From: Corallococcus macrosporus
Lineage (GTDB): Bacteria > Myxococcota > Myxococcia > Myxococcales > Myxococcaceae
Assembly: GCF_017302985.1 (NCBI RefSeq)
Contig: NZ_JAFIMU010000017.1
Span: 62,001-126,000 of the forward strand
DNA length: 64,000 nt
Direction: 5' to 3'
Shown: positions 27,701 through 34,547 of the stretch, in pieces
How the letters are laid out: each line of letters opens with the position of its first letter
Numbering within the stretch: the stretch's first letter is position 1
Made by a program: the position numbers and the translations under genes
Notes under the pieces: model-generated
Told to the model about the DNA's origin: nothing
The model's input: the letters and a program-made list of their open reading frames with translations, nothing else
The model's database searches: none

Positions 27701-28313
27701 CGGCTGGACGCTCTACGCGGAAGCGCTGCGCGCCCTGGGACGTCCGGAGGCGGAGCGCACGGACGGCATCGGCGCCGCGCTCGTGAGCAGCGACGCTCCC
27801 GCGCCTCGCGCGCCCGTGTCGCGGCTGGAGCGTCCCGCGCAGGACTTCCAGCACCCGGAGCCGGAGGGCCTGGTGCCGGTGACGGAAGAGAGCCTCGCGC
27901 GGCTGCACGTCGCGCTGAAGCCGGTGCTCGTGTCGCTGGGCGCGGAAGGCGTGCGCGTGTCCGTGGACCCGCGCGGTGGCGTGGAGGCGTACCTCACGTC
28001 GCCGGACGCGCTGGTGCTGGGCGCGGGCGCGCTCGGCTGCTTCGGCGCGGTGGAGCTGGGCTGGCTGTGCGCGCTGGCGCTGGCGCTGGGCTCCGAGGGC
28101 GTGGAGCTCACCCGTCCCGGCGCGGTGCTGGCGTGGGAGGACGCGGCGGTGGCGGCCTGGCGCGCGATGCCCGCGTCGCTGGCGGCGGGGCGCGTGCTGG
28201 CGCGGCTGGACTCGGACGTGCGCGGCGGGGACCCCGCGGCGGTGGATGTGGGCGCGGTGCTGTCCCGCAGCGAGGCCTTCCGTCAATTGGCCCTGGCCTC
28301 GCTGGACGTCTAA
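18750..28313 (+). CDS. Giant TPR-repeat protein (3187 residues)
   Basis: One uninterrupted reading frame of 9.5 kb. Residues about 20-240 form a globular, beta-rich N-terminal domain (it includes YQRKKLLFGFLELTVDADL and VYVYDVRLYGFSA). The next roughly 2700 residues are tandem TPR-type helical pairs rich in Ala, Leu, Glu and Arg, with TPR consensus fragments such as ARLHCEAALRLSPDQPDALLLLGELCH and PARAREHLEAALALDPRDAVALEEL. The last roughly 200 residues are again globular (GVEAYLTSPDALVLGAGALGCFGAVELGWLCALALALG). No signal peptide, membrane span or catalytic motif is seen, so it is probably a cytoplasmic scaffold. The start could also be ATG 18774. A lipoprotein gene follows after 13 bases. 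Function unknown. Confidence 0.88.
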   Translation: MVASPASPMATDSESPKPVAPASGAAPELRLLDRRAFVGFPALEVQPGLRIADFALQIPDVSFPFNVSAGATRYQRKKLLFGFLELTVDADLVTRKVAELAGRLAGIEELRLHFRPGYLEGQGRLPAPERTPFTFKIAFDADGDRLAVYVYDVRLYGFSATPSVQLPGLLSEAVGALGLLPDVEVRGATGFSTRVLPALCELAALSRGYKVPTLDTARLSAAEVSSTGLRLRFAAGGLPPPAAPDEELMLALEGARAFADAEALVAQGRLAEARQAYLQAGDAQDAHPFAAERLLALLVADPQAHDLALDVAATLSRRRDRSPAALWGEAVVRERRGEGARAAERYLALCALARRTSEEAAAFFAAEAAARSSRDTAPQVAVKALHELLGLKPDHLPSLKALARASDQARDRAGAVRAYRRLAALARDPLEAADAHVHLARLCAQTEDDIAGARLHCEAALRLSPDQPDALLLLGELCHRGGEHLRALKALDRLREVSMARHELDRVGQADLLAGRVWEDGLKQPENALLRYREAVSLLPGEPEPLFASARVAEGLGRLQEALSGYQQALELAGPAPRSESVRHAAHESHHALARLSRTKLGDPARAREHLEAALALDPRDAVALEELIPYFRVTGRSQELAEALEKAAALKEEPKARAALWAEAGELYRGKLQQADKADKLLTLALEADGDHRPALESLLALAEARRDGAQLTRCLAALARLTVEPKERAQKYRRLAVAARDLAFDLDLAVHALQEVLRAEPDDLPALGELCALQRKRSDLAGLATALEDRARVAEAQGDKRLAAAALRELAGVLEARLGRVGDALVALEKAARLAPDAAVLLDLADLSLRCERPEHARRALESLLATLPRTAAPEKLADVRARLGRACELLGDREGAIAAYAQAFPLRRLDDVLATRLEALYTEAGETQALAELWATRAQALAGADRAEEAAPLFLQSARALLERGEKASALMRLASALEASPEGPLAAEVLEALAELELERGEKLEAARLYARRATLVPEARAGAKLLFRASLLAAGTSREEAFLAEALERDATFAPARIRRGELRLATDARAALEDFEAVLALPPADVDAPREAERVALTRKAATAAVRANRTDAARRLLAEFSARTPEDLDARLELAALHRKAGAREALADLLVELWPRLAGDARRQARRELAELCLSLGRASAAADSLRSLLAEEPQDAWAAQALLELLPPPGTGTPEEEAERLELLGTLVSAASGEARAELLARRAALHRSAGRTGPARDDCAQAAKLSRRPAPLLLMLAELAREASDAPAELDAWRRAVAADATLGARARERLLALAAVLLEKDERASAGDALRAAIALDPPSDARCDAFFALAELARRDSKPADEAAALAEASRQGPIARRVEALLLRATLLEELGDRSGAARDLEAALVLAPRHEEATLALQRVLRDLEDWARLAELLAAEAPHAPAAAAASLYSELASLYLDRLGQGAPAEAALRQALRLSPADATVRRRLVSLVAGRGELLEAAGLLEAAAEDADAAEAAALLREGVTYARQAQELDRALALARRAHARVPAKGEDLATLADLLFLRGAVREALPLQEALVQAADFRAAPEAAESTSLRLGDLAEQAGDVKRAVAAYRHLLAERPLCERAVERLAALLERDDPRGAFEVRVAHARVLAPSEDTVTRLVSLAERAREALADAGIAASLLSHAAQMAKEPLPLRRRLVALYRETGRTSELLAELQPVAALSLQAGEVDAALAAYDEEARLAESLGRADEALRSLANARDLLAAGERNAEAAACERRRAELLRDVKLDLNAAEASLERAFGFAAELDTARMGAALAERRDDAAAEARWWERGLPRMTGTREGAAVLLRLARLYLGELADPAKAEGFLRQALRQDRWLTEAENLLAELLERDGRLAELAAWYEECAESEIDADRHAALLLQAAVLYRDRANKPEAAAAALIAARAAKPDDLNLTAQAAELLHQVRRPADAAEFDAILLEADPFREPVFARHRAFLEESGERQALAELMLRRAERQTPAEAAASYLAAASAFREEGARERAILCEDRAFELDPANAEAFQHVRERAAGDVRRLADLLGQRAEAVAPTEALPLLRERAQRLLDAGEALKAAEAFDDYLGRAGGDVDALCARAELAAQGGGPAAAQPYDRRVLALGGDTLPVPVRVRTWLRLGHASLASGAFHDAADAFEAVVSLEPEGARGGEALSLLAEVHSRTGNGPGLYRASLQLARRAQDAATEEVLLRRAADLFDDPREAIDALVPLARLRPADASVIDRAVEGLRALGRHGDLLGIYEAGAEAAGGSRAAELLLAAASVANESLSDADTAWALTRRAAEADPENPAALRALVDGLRARKESAELLAALERLIPLTEDADESAVLRLEFAALAKDAGREDAARDALEAVVSRGVSGAGYADALEALEPLLGEAHARRAEVRVARAELASGEQRVSLLVAAARAFEKAGLLEDALKAAKAAVATEPDLRAALLVAHLHRASGDAPRAARALLQAARLAAPEERPPLLLEAAGLWEKAGEMSEALEVIERIATDAPDMLSASELAERFARLGSFARALDVGFAPAMAAGEYTDALAMAAQAGDVPRTRVALWALVAMPDADPAHASALADGLREDAEWEGLLELAALSYERDAGFAVALRDEVLRARPAPVLARLRALEEVGGEPGLGARLMLLLPELGLEPEALAEAVLVRVRALPEPARLESLAFAADGWPARREELLRERYALERQLGNLESAERTLALIAEDTKDARARALLHLERGELLQGPLAQPAEAREAFEAALADDADNLAAVQALLALVDEARESTVFLTLADTLAKLAGADAWTPYRERLADAYEAQQRWAEAATQLEQLPDTDERLARRVKLADARGLVGEALRLRERLTQDPAELEVILRGYLDAQLVGPAVRLAERLADAQQLTPALTRWVTERFSPSPDGAVLAVRFWPALLREKWPDVDGWTLYAEALRALGRPEAERTDGIGAALVSSDAPAPRAPVSRLERPAQDFQHPEPEGLVPVTEESLARLHVALKPVLVSLGAEGVRVSVDPRGGVEAYLTSPDALVLGAGALGCFGAVELGWLCALALALGSEGVELTRPGAVLAWEDAAVAAWRAMPASLAAGRVLARLDSDVRGGDPAAVDVGAVLSRSEAFRQLALASLDV

Positions 28314-28326
28314 CCTGGAGCGCCTC

Positions 28327-28941
28327 ATGCACCTGAAGCGACTGGCACTGGCGCTCTTCCCCGCGGCGGCCCTCGCCGTGGCGGTGGGTTGTTTCTCCGA
28401 CCCCGTGTACCCGGGCAACCAGGTGATGGGGACCTTCCGCTTCCAGGCGAAGCTGGACGCGGCGCGCACCACGTGCGACGCGGGCTCGCGCGACTTCGCG
28501 CAACTGGACGACGCGGGCACCTTCTCCTTCGAGGGCACCTTCTCCCGCGACACCGACGCGGGCACGGGCTTCTTCACCGTGCAGGGCTTCTCCCGCGACG
28601 CGGGCTACACCGGCCAGAGCGTGTCCTCCACCCACCGCGCCATCGCGCGCCGCGACTCGTGCGGCACCGGCTGCGAGGACTCCGAGATTGAAGAAGCGCT
28701 CAACATCATGCTCCTGAGCGACAGCCAGGCGCGCAACGTGGCGCGCGACTGCAAGCGCCTGGACGGCGGCGTCCCCGAGGGCGAAATCCCGGCCCCCACG
28801 GAGAACGGCTACGACGTGTCGCTCGCGTGCGGCACGCTCACGGACGTCTTCCTGCCAAGCAAGAGCGGCAACGCGAACTGCAAATGCAACCCGTCCACCT
28901 GCACCACCGTGTACACGGTGAGCGGCGACCGCATCGACTGA
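28327..28941 (+). CDS. Hypothetical lipoprotein, Cys-rich C-terminus
   Basis: A 204-residue predicted lipoprotein (MHLKRLALALFPAAALAVAVGC, lipobox V-A-V-G-C). The mature region starts FSDPVYPGNQVMGTFRF and has about nine cysteines, including CGTGCED and a C-K-C-N-P-S-T-C cluster near the end, which suggests disulfides in the periplasm or outside the cell. ATG 28327 has GGAG 7 bases upstream. It lies 13 bases after the giant TPR gene on the same strand, so co-transcription is likely. No family is recognised. Confidence 0.75.
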   Translation: MHLKRLALALFPAAALAVAVGCFSDPVYPGNQVMGTFRFQAKLDAARTTCDAGSRDFAQLDDAGTFSFEGTFSRDTDAGTGFFTVQGFSRDAGYTGQSVSSTHRAIARRDSCGTGCEDSEIEEALNIMLLSDSQARNVARDCKRLDGGVPEGEIPAPTENGYDVSLACGTLTDVFLPSKSGNANCKCNPSTCTTVYTVSGDRID

Positions 28942-28998
28942 AGCACCCCGGGCCTGTGCCCGTCGTGTAGTGTGCGCCGCCCCGAAGTGGAGGATGGA

Positions 28999-29694
28999 AT
29001 GGCGAAGCGTGCGGTGGTGCTGCTGTCCGGCGGTCTGGACTCGACGACGTGCCTGGCGATGGCGAAGGCGGACGGCTTCGAGCCGGTGTGCCTCTCCATC
29101 GCCTATGGCCAGCGCCACTCGGTGGAGCTGGAGCGTGCGAAGAAGGTCGCCTCCACCATGGGCGTGCGCGACGTGCGCGTGGTGACGGTGGACCTGCGGC
29201 AGGTGGGCGGCTCCGCCCTCACGGACGACATCCCGGTGCCCAAGGACCGCTCGGAGGACGACATGTCCCACGACGTCCCCGTCACCTACGTGCCCGCGCG
29301 CAACGCGCTGTTCCTCTCCATGGCGCTGGGACTGGCGGAGGTGGTGGGCGCCACGGACCTCTACATCGGCGTCAACGCGGTGGACTACAGCGGCTATCCC
29401 GACTGCCGCCCGGAGTTCATCCGCTCCTTCGAGGCCATGGCCCAGCTGGCCACCAAGGCGGGCGTGGAGGGCGCGACCTTCAAGGTGCACGCGCCGCTGT
29501 CCGGCCTCACCAAGGCGCAGATCATCCAGGCCGGCGTGAAGCTGGGCGTGGACTACGGCATGACGCACTCCTGCTACGACCCGGACGCCCAGGGCCGCGC
29601 GTGTGGCCGCTGCGACAGTTGCCAGCTGCGCGCGAAGGGCTTCCAGGAGGCCGGCGTGCCGGACCCCACGGTGTACACGGACGGGGTGCGCTGA
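28999..29694 (+). CDS. queC: 7-cyano-7-deazaguanine synthase QueC
   Basis: This 231-residue ATP-dependent enzyme makes preQ0 from 7-carboxy-7-deazaguanine in queuosine biosynthesis. The PP-loop [15 protein letters not shown] is at the N terminus. The C terminus has the zinc site [20 protein letters not shown] (one Cys, then CGRC and C). The middle includes [17 protein letters not shown] and [11 protein letters not shown], both typical of QueC. ATG 28999 is chosen because GGAGG lies 5 bases before it. Its stop overlaps the start of the dipeptidase gene by one base (TGATG). No other queuosine genes are in the window. Confidence 0.95.
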   Translation: MAKRAVVLLSGGLDSTTCLAMAKADGFEPVCLSIAYGQRHSVELERAKKVASTMGVRDVRVVTVDLRQVGGSALTDDIPVPKDRSEDDMSHDVPVTYVPARNALFLSMALGLAEVVGATDLYIGVNAVDYSGYPDCRPEFIRSFEAMAQLATKAGVEGATFKVHAPLSGLTKAQIIQAGVKLGVDYGMTHSCYDPDAQGRACGRCDSCQLRAKGFQEAGVPDPTVYTDGVR

Positions 29695-30314
29695 TGCTCT
29701 TCTCGACGGGCCTCACGCTGACCCTGACGCTGCTCGCGGGCGCACCGAAGGCCGCCGCGCCCAAGCCGGAGCTGGTGGACGCGACCACCGTCATCCCGGA
29801 CCTGGTGTTGGACCTGCGCTACGCGACGAAGGACAACTTCCTCAAGCGGCAGGTGTACCCGGACGGCGCGCGGTGTCTGTTGTTGCCGGACTCCGTGAAG
29901 CGCCTGAAGGAGGCCGCGGACGCGCTGCGCCCCCAGGGCTACCGGCTGAAGGTGTACGACTGCTACCGCCCGCGCGCGGTGCAGTACGAGATGTGGAAGA
30001 TCCTCCCGAAGCCCGGCTACGTGGCGGATCCGCGCAAGGGCTCCAACCACAACCGGGGCGGGGCGGTGGACCTCACCCTGGTGACGAAGGACGGGGCGGA
30101 GGTGGAGATGCCCACCCCCTTCGACGACTTCACCCCCGCCGCGCACCACGGCTACGCCGGCGGCACCCCCGCCTCGCGCGAGCACCGGGAGGTGCTGCGC
30201 AAGGCCATGGAGGGCGCAGGTTTCCAGCGCAACAAGATGGAGTGGTGGCATTACGACCTGCCCGGCGCTACGAAATTGCCGGTGCTGGACGTGCCCTTCA
30301 CCCCGGCGGGGTGA
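29694..30314 (+). CDS. ddpX: D-alanyl-D-alanine dipeptidase (VanX/DdpX family)
   Basis: A 206-residue zinc peptidase of family M15D. It has a short hydrophobic N-terminal segment that may be a signal peptide, then YDCYRPRAVQ with the conserved Arg. The zinc and catalytic motifs are SNHNRGGAVDLTL (S-x-H-x2-G-x-A-x-D) and EWWHYD (E-x2-H). These hydrolyse free D-Ala-D-Ala. Without vanH/vanA neighbours it is more likely used for peptidoglycan recycling or nutrition than for glycopeptide resistance. The start is translationally coupled to queC (TGATG). Confidence 0.92.
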   Translation: MLFSTGLTLTLTLLAGAPKAAAPKPELVDATTVIPDLVLDLRYATKDNFLKRQVYPDGARCLLLPDSVKRLKEAADALRPQGYRLKVYDCYRPRAVQYEMWKILPKPGYVADPRKGSNHNRGGAVDLTLVTKDGAEVEMPTPFDDFTPAAHHGYAGGTPASREHREVLRKAMEGAGFQRNKMEWWHYDLPGATKLPVLDVPFTPAG

Positions 30315-30412
30315 CGCCTGCCTGCCCGCCAGCCCAGTGGTTTCGCGCGGTTGCGTCAGGGACTGCGCGTTAGTGGGCGCGCGCACGGAGTGCCTGCTAT
30401 TCCTGGCCGCGT

Positions 30413-31648
30413 ATGAGTCAAACGCTCGCGGCCGGCCTGGAAAACACGCTCATCTCTCCGTCCTCGGGGGCGCAGCTCGCGCCCACGCTCACCCCGGGGG
30501 CCTCCACGACCCAGCGGCGCAACACGGTGCTGCCGCGCGTGGAGTGGAAGGGACAGCAGCCCAGCGTGGTGCCGCTGCAGCGCGAGCGCTTCGAGGAGGT
30601 CCGTCCGCTGGGGCAGGGCGGCATGGGCGAGGTGGTGCTGATCCGCGACCACGACATCGAGCGGGAGGTCGCGCTCAAGCGGCTGCCTCCGGGCGCGGAC
30701 CTGGACCGCGTGCTGCGCTTCGTGGAGGAGATCCGCACGGTGGGCATGCTGGACCACCCGAACATCGCGCCCGTGCACGACGTGGGCGTGGATGAGCAGG
30801 GCCGGTACTACTTCCTGATGAAGCACCTGAAGGGCGAGACGCTGGAGTCCATCATCGGCCGGCTGCGCCGCTCAGAGCTGGACGCGCTGGTGCGCTATCC
30901 GTTCCAGGTGCGCGTGCAGATCTTCCTGGGCGTGCTGCACGCGGTGGCGTACGCGCACGGCAAGGGCTTCATCCACCGCGACCTGAAGCCCGCGAACATC
31001 ATGGTGGGCCCCTTCGGTGAAGTGACGGTGCTGGACTGGGGCCTCGCGCGCCGCGTGGGCGCTTCCGCCGCCCGGGCCGTCGCGGATGGCTCGCCCGTGG
31101 ACCTGCACTCGGCCCGGCCGCTCCAGACGGAGCTGGGCTCCGTGGTGGGCACGCCGCTCTACATGTCCCCGGAGCAGGCGCGCGGCGAGCACGACACGAT
31201 GGACGCGCGCAGTGACGTCTACAGCCTATCGGTGCTCTTCCACGAGCTGCTGTCGCTGTCGCACTACCTGGACGGCCTCCAGTCCGTGCCGGACATCATG
31301 AAGGCGGTGCAGGAGCGCACGCTGGACATGGGGTCCATGCACCTGAACAGTGCGCAGGGCCCGGTGCCCGCGGAGCTGATGTGGTTCGTGAAGAAGGGGA
31401 TGAGCAAGGACCCGAAGGAGCGCTTCGAGTCCGTGGACGACATGGTGACGCAGTTGCAGGCCGCGCTGGAGGGCCGCATCCACGTGCACTGCCAGCGTAC
31501 GATGCTGAAGCGCACCCTGCACAAGGGCCTGCGCCTCGCGGACCGCAACCCCATGGCCCTCACCGCCGCGGGCGTGGTGGGCGCGGGCCTGGTCATCGCC
31601 TCGGCGGTGAACCTGGGCCTGTCGCTCTTCGGCGCGATGCTGCACTGA
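30413..31648 (+). CDS. Membrane-bound Ser/Thr protein kinase
   Basis: A 411-residue Hanks-type kinase. After a roughly 55-residue Ser/Thr/Pro-rich N-terminal tail the kinase domain shows LGQGGMGEVVLI (P-loop), V-A-L-K (ATP Lys), FIHRDLKPANIM (catalytic loop), VLDWGLAR (a D-W-G variant of DFG) and GTPLYMSPEQARG. The DWG variant is found in some active bacterial kinases. The C terminus has one hydrophobic span (LTAAGVVGAGLVIASAVNLG) and no long sensor domain, so the kinase sits on the cytoplasmic face of the inner membrane. Substrate unknown. It starts 98 bases after the dipeptidase gene. Confidence 0.9.
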   Translation: MSQTLAAGLENTLISPSSGAQLAPTLTPGASTTQRRNTVLPRVEWKGQQPSVVPLQRERFEEVRPLGQGGMGEVVLIRDHDIEREVALKRLPPGADLDRVLRFVEEIRTVGMLDHPNIAPVHDVGVDEQGRYYFLMKHLKGETLESIIGRLRRSELDALVRYPFQVRVQIFLGVLHAVAYAHGKGFIHRDLKPANIMVGPFGEVTVLDWGLARRVGASAARAVADGSPVDLHSARPLQTELGSVVGTPLYMSPEQARGEHDTMDARSDVYSLSVLFHELLSLSHYLDGLQSVPDIMKAVQERTLDMGSMHLNSAQGPVPAELMWFVKKGMSKDPKERFESVDDMVTQLQAALEGRIHVHCQRTMLKRTLHKGLRLADRNPMALTAAGVVGAGLVIASAVNLGLSLFGAMLH

Positions 31649-31692
31649 AGTCCGTCACCCCAGCACCGCGCGCGGTGTGATGGAGTGCCTGC

Positions 31693-32505
31693 GTGCAACG
31701 TCTCCGCCGCCTCCTCATGGCCTTCGTCCTCATCGCCGGCATGCTGTACCTCGCGCTGTGCGCCGTCCTCTTCGCCGCGCAGCGCTCCCTCATCTACCCC
31801 GCGCCCCACGCGGACCCCGCGATGCTGCGCGACCAGCCCGGCTTCGGCGTGGTGCCGCTGGCGGACGGCCTCAACGTGGACCGCTACTACCTGCCCGCGC
31901 CGCCGGGAGCGCCCACGGTGGTGCACTTCCACGGCAACGGCGAGCAGCTCCTGGGACAGCGCGGCTTCGGCCAGGCACTGGGGGACGCGGGGCTGGGCTT
32001 CCTCGCGGTGGAGTACCCGGGCTACGGCGCGTCACCGGGCAGTCCCACGGAGGCGGGCCTGTACGCGTCCGCGGAGGCCGCGCTCCAGTTCCTGCGCGAG
32101 CAGGGCGTGAAGCCGGAGGACATCGTGCTCAGCGGGCGCAGCCTGGGCACCGGCGTCGCGGTGGAGATGGCGCGGCGCGGATACGGCGCACGCATGGTGC
32201 TGGTGTCCCCGTACACGTCCATGGTCGCCATGGGACAGCGCACGGTGCCCTTCCTGCCGGCCTCGCTGCTGATGCGCGACCGCTACCTGTCGCTCGACAA
32301 GGCCCCGCACATCCCCATCCCCGTCCTCATCATCCACGGCGAGGACGACGAGGTGATTCCCGTGGACATGGGCCGCACGCTGGGCCAGCGCTTCCCGAAG
32401 GTCCGGGTGGTGACCGTGCCCGGCGCCCATCACAACGACGTGCTGGAGCGGGAAGGCCAGGAGGAGTTCGCGCGGCTGGCCACGTTCGCGCTCGACGGGA
32501 CATGA
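31693..32505 (+). CDS. Alpha/beta hydrolase (BEM46/ABHD13-like), membrane-anchored
   Basis: A 270-residue serine hydrolase starting with GTG at 31693, with GGAG 7 bases upstream. An N-terminal membrane anchor (LLMAFVLIAGMLYLALCAVLFA) precedes the domain. Key motifs are HFHGNGEQ (oxyanion region), GRSLGTGVA (nucleophile Ser), HGEDDEVIP (Asp) and PGAHHND (His). This matches the BEM46 family found from bacteria to eukaryotes, whose natural substrates are uncertain. It follows the kinase gene by 44 bases and may share its transcript. Confidence 0.87.
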   Translation: MQRLRRLLMAFVLIAGMLYLALCAVLFAAQRSLIYPAPHADPAMLRDQPGFGVVPLADGLNVDRYYLPAPPGAPTVVHFHGNGEQLLGQRGFGQALGDAGLGFLAVEYPGYGASPGSPTEAGLYASAEAALQFLREQGVKPEDIVLSGRSLGTGVAVEMARRGYGARMVLVSPYTSMVAMGQRTVPFLPASLLMRDRYLSLDKAPHIPIPVLIIHGEDDEVIPVDMGRTLGQRFPKVRVVTVPGAHHNDVLEREGQEEFARLATFALDGT

Positions 32506-32629
32506 GGCTGCCGGGAGGACGCATGACGTCCTGCGTCGCGTTCCCTTGCGCCTACCGGCGACCCCCGGATTATGCTCGGTGTCATCAACGCGATGTTTCA
32601 TCGCGTCCTCAAGCTCCCCCGAGGGATGG

Positions 32630-33259
32630 ATGAGCATCGAACCGGCCCCCGCCGCGAACCTGTCCGAAGCGGCCCGTGAAATCGTCGAAGTGGGCCGCTT
32701 CCTGAGCGTGCGCAACTTCGTGCCCGCCACCAGCGGCAACTTCTCCCGCAGGCTGGATGCCCGCACCGCCGCCGTCACGCGCTCTGGCGTGGACAAGGGC
32801 GAATTGGTGGAGGCGGACATCCTGGTCGCGGACATCCACGCGCCGCCGCCGAAGGGCTCGTCCGCGGAGACGCCCCTGCACCTGCAGCTCTACAGGGACC
32901 GGCCGGAGGCGCAGGCCGTGCTGCACACGCACTCCGTGGTGGCCGCGCTGCTGTCCAACCTGCGGCTGGCCGAAGGCGAGCTGGTGCTCCAGGACTTCGA
33001 GCTGCTCAAGGCCCTGGGCGACACGCGCACGCACGAGGCGGCGGTGTCCATCCCCATCTTCCCCAACGACCAGGACATCCCCCGGCTCGCGGACAAGGTG
33101 ACCGCGATGCTGACGAAGCGCACGGACCTGGTCGCGTATCTCATTGCCGGCCACGGGCTGTACACCTGGGGCCGGAGCATGGCCGAGGCGCGCCGCCACG
33201 TGGTGGCGCTGGAACACCTGCTGACGTACGAACTCGAGAAGATGAAGGTGCGGCGATGA
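32630..33259 (+). CDS. mtnB: Methylthioribulose-1-phosphate dehydratase MtnB
   Basis: A 209-residue class II aldolase-fold enzyme, predicted to dehydrate 5-methylthioribulose-1-phosphate in methionine salvage. Zinc and catalytic residues are visible: PATSGNFS (phosphate loop), S-A-E-T-P-L-H (catalytic Glu), VLHTHS (two zinc His) and IAGHGLYTWG (third zinc His with the YTWG typical of MtnB). ATG 32630 is chosen with GAGGG 4 bases upstream. The gene overlaps mtnD by 4 bases (ATGA) and opens the salvage cluster. Confidence 0.92.
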   Translation: MSIEPAPAANLSEAAREIVEVGRFLSVRNFVPATSGNFSRRLDARTAAVTRSGVDKGELVEADILVADIHAPPPKGSSAETPLHLQLYRDRPEAQAVLHTHSVVAALLSNLRLAEGELVLQDFELLKALGDTRTHEAAVSIPIFPNDQDIPRLADKVTAMLTKRTDLVAYLIAGHGLYTWGRSMAEARRHVVALEHLLTYELEKMKVRR

Positions 33260-33801
33260 GCAAGCTGATTGTCTACAACGACCACCAGCCGGAGACGCCG
33301 CTGGGCGTCTACACCGAGCCCGAGGACATCCGTCGCGAGCTGAAGCCCGTGGGCGTGCGCTTCGAGCGCGTGAACGCGTCCGTGGACCTGCCGGACGGCG
33401 CGGGCCAGGAAGAGGTCCTCGCGGCCTACAAGCACATCGTGGACGCGGAGATGAAGGCCCACGGCTACAACACCGTGGACGTGGCGCGCATCAAGCCGGA
33501 CGCCCCCAACGTGGAGGCCGCCCGCGCGAAGTTCCTCTCCGAGCACGCCCACACGGAGGACGAGTCGCGCATCATGGTGGAGGGCAGCGGCTGCTTCTAC
33601 CTGCACGCGGGCAGCAAGGTCTTCCAGGTGGAGTGCACGCGCGGCGACCTCATCAGCGTGCCGGAGGGCATGAAGCACTGGTTCGACATGGGCGCTTCTC
33701 CGCGCTTCGCCGCCATCCGCTTCTTCATCCGCCCGGACGGCTGGGTGGGCCACTTCACCGGCGAGACCATCGCCGAGCGCTTCCCGAAGTACGCGCCGTG
33801 A
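33256..33801 (+). CDS. mtnD: Acireductone dioxygenase MtnD
   Basis: A 181-residue cupin that oxidises acireductone to the keto-acid precursor of methionine (iron form) or to CO and other acids (nickel form). The metal motif EHAHTEDESR (H-x-H-x3-4-E) and the downstream MKHWFDMG His are present, as is the RFERVNA segment of the family. Start and stop overlap the neighbours by 4 bases (ATGA with mtnB, GTGA with mtnC), so the three genes are tightly coupled. Confidence 0.95.
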   Translation: MSKLIVYNDHQPETPLGVYTEPEDIRRELKPVGVRFERVNASVDLPDGAGQEEVLAAYKHIVDAEMKAHGYNTVDVARIKPDAPNVEAARAKFLSEHAHTEDESRIMVEGSGCFYLHAGSKVFQVECTRGDLISVPEGMKHWFDMGASPRFAAIRFFIRPDGWVGHFTGETIAERFPKYAP

Positions 33802-34499
33802 GTCCTCCCAAGGCCATCGTCACGGACATCGAGGGCACCACCAGCTCCATCGCCTTCGTGAAGGACGTCCTCTTCCCCTTCGCCCGGAAGCACCTGGCGG
33901 AGTACGTCGCGACGCACGGCCAGGAGGCCGCCGTGCGCCAGTGCCTGTCGGACGCCCGCACGCTCGCGGGCGAGCCGGGCCTGGGCGACGTGGGCACCGT
34001 CGCGCTGCTCCAGCGCTGGCTGGACGAGGACCGCAAGGCCACGCCGCTCAAGACGCTCCAGGGGCTCATCTGGGCGGACGGCTACGCGCGCGGCGAAATC
34101 AAGGGCCACGTCCACGCGGACGCGGCCCGGGCCCTGCGCGAGTGGCACGCGAAGGGCCTGCGTCTGTATGTCTATTCTTCCGGCAGCATCGCCGCGCAGA
34201 AGCTGATCTTCGGCTACAGCGTGGAGGGGGACCTGACGCCGGTGTTCTCCGGCTACTTCGACACCACCACCGGCCCCAAGGTGGAGGCCGCGTCGTACAC
34301 GACGATTGCCCAGGCGCTGGAGCTTGTGCCCGGGGACATCCTGTTCCTGTCCGACAACGTGGCGGAGCTGGACGCGGCGAAGCGGGCGGGCCTGCGCACC
34401 GCGGCCCTGGACCGGGGCGAGGTGGCCCTTCCGCCCGGCCACGGGCACCCGGTGTTCCACGACTTCATGTCGCTCGATCCATTCGCGCGCGTGTCCTGA
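33798..34499 (+). CDS. mtnC: Enolase-phosphatase E1 (MtnC)
   Basis: A 233-residue HAD-superfamily bifunctional enzyme that enolises and dephosphorylates 2,3-diketo-5-methylthiopentyl-1-phosphate. Motifs: VTDIEGTTSSIAFV (HAD motif I with the D-x-E-G-T-T form of this family), YSSGSIAAQKL (motif II), G-P-K-V-E-A (motif III Lys) and LFLSDNVAELDAA (motif IV). The start is GTG 33798, overlapping the mtnD stop by 4 bases. The MtnW/MtnX route is not needed when this enzyme is present. Confidence 0.94.
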   Translation: MSPPKAIVTDIEGTTSSIAFVKDVLFPFARKHLAEYVATHGQEAAVRQCLSDARTLAGEPGLGDVGTVALLQRWLDEDRKATPLKTLQGLIWADGYARGEIKGHVHADAARALREWHAKGLRLYVYSSGSIAAQKLIFGYSVEGDLTPVFSGYFDTTTGPKVEAASYTTIAQALELVPGDILFLSDNVAELDAAKRAGLRTAALDRGEVALPPGHGHPVFHDFMSLDPFARVS

Positions 34500-34547
34500 T
34501 TCGATTCTTCATCTTCCTGAGCCTCGCGGAGCGGAGCCTCCCCATCC

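Noticed and set aside
19335-28577. Open frame of about 3080 codons on the minus strand across the giant TPR gene
   Set aside because: It mirrors the plus-strand gene and arises from strong G/C third-position bias; its translation is Arg/Gln/His/Val-rich without any domain, while the plus strand has TPR consensus.
29694-30314. Glycopeptide resistance operon around the VanX-like dipeptidase
   Set aside because: No vanH, vanA ligase or VanRS genes are adjacent; the coupled neighbour is queC, so a resistance role is not supported.
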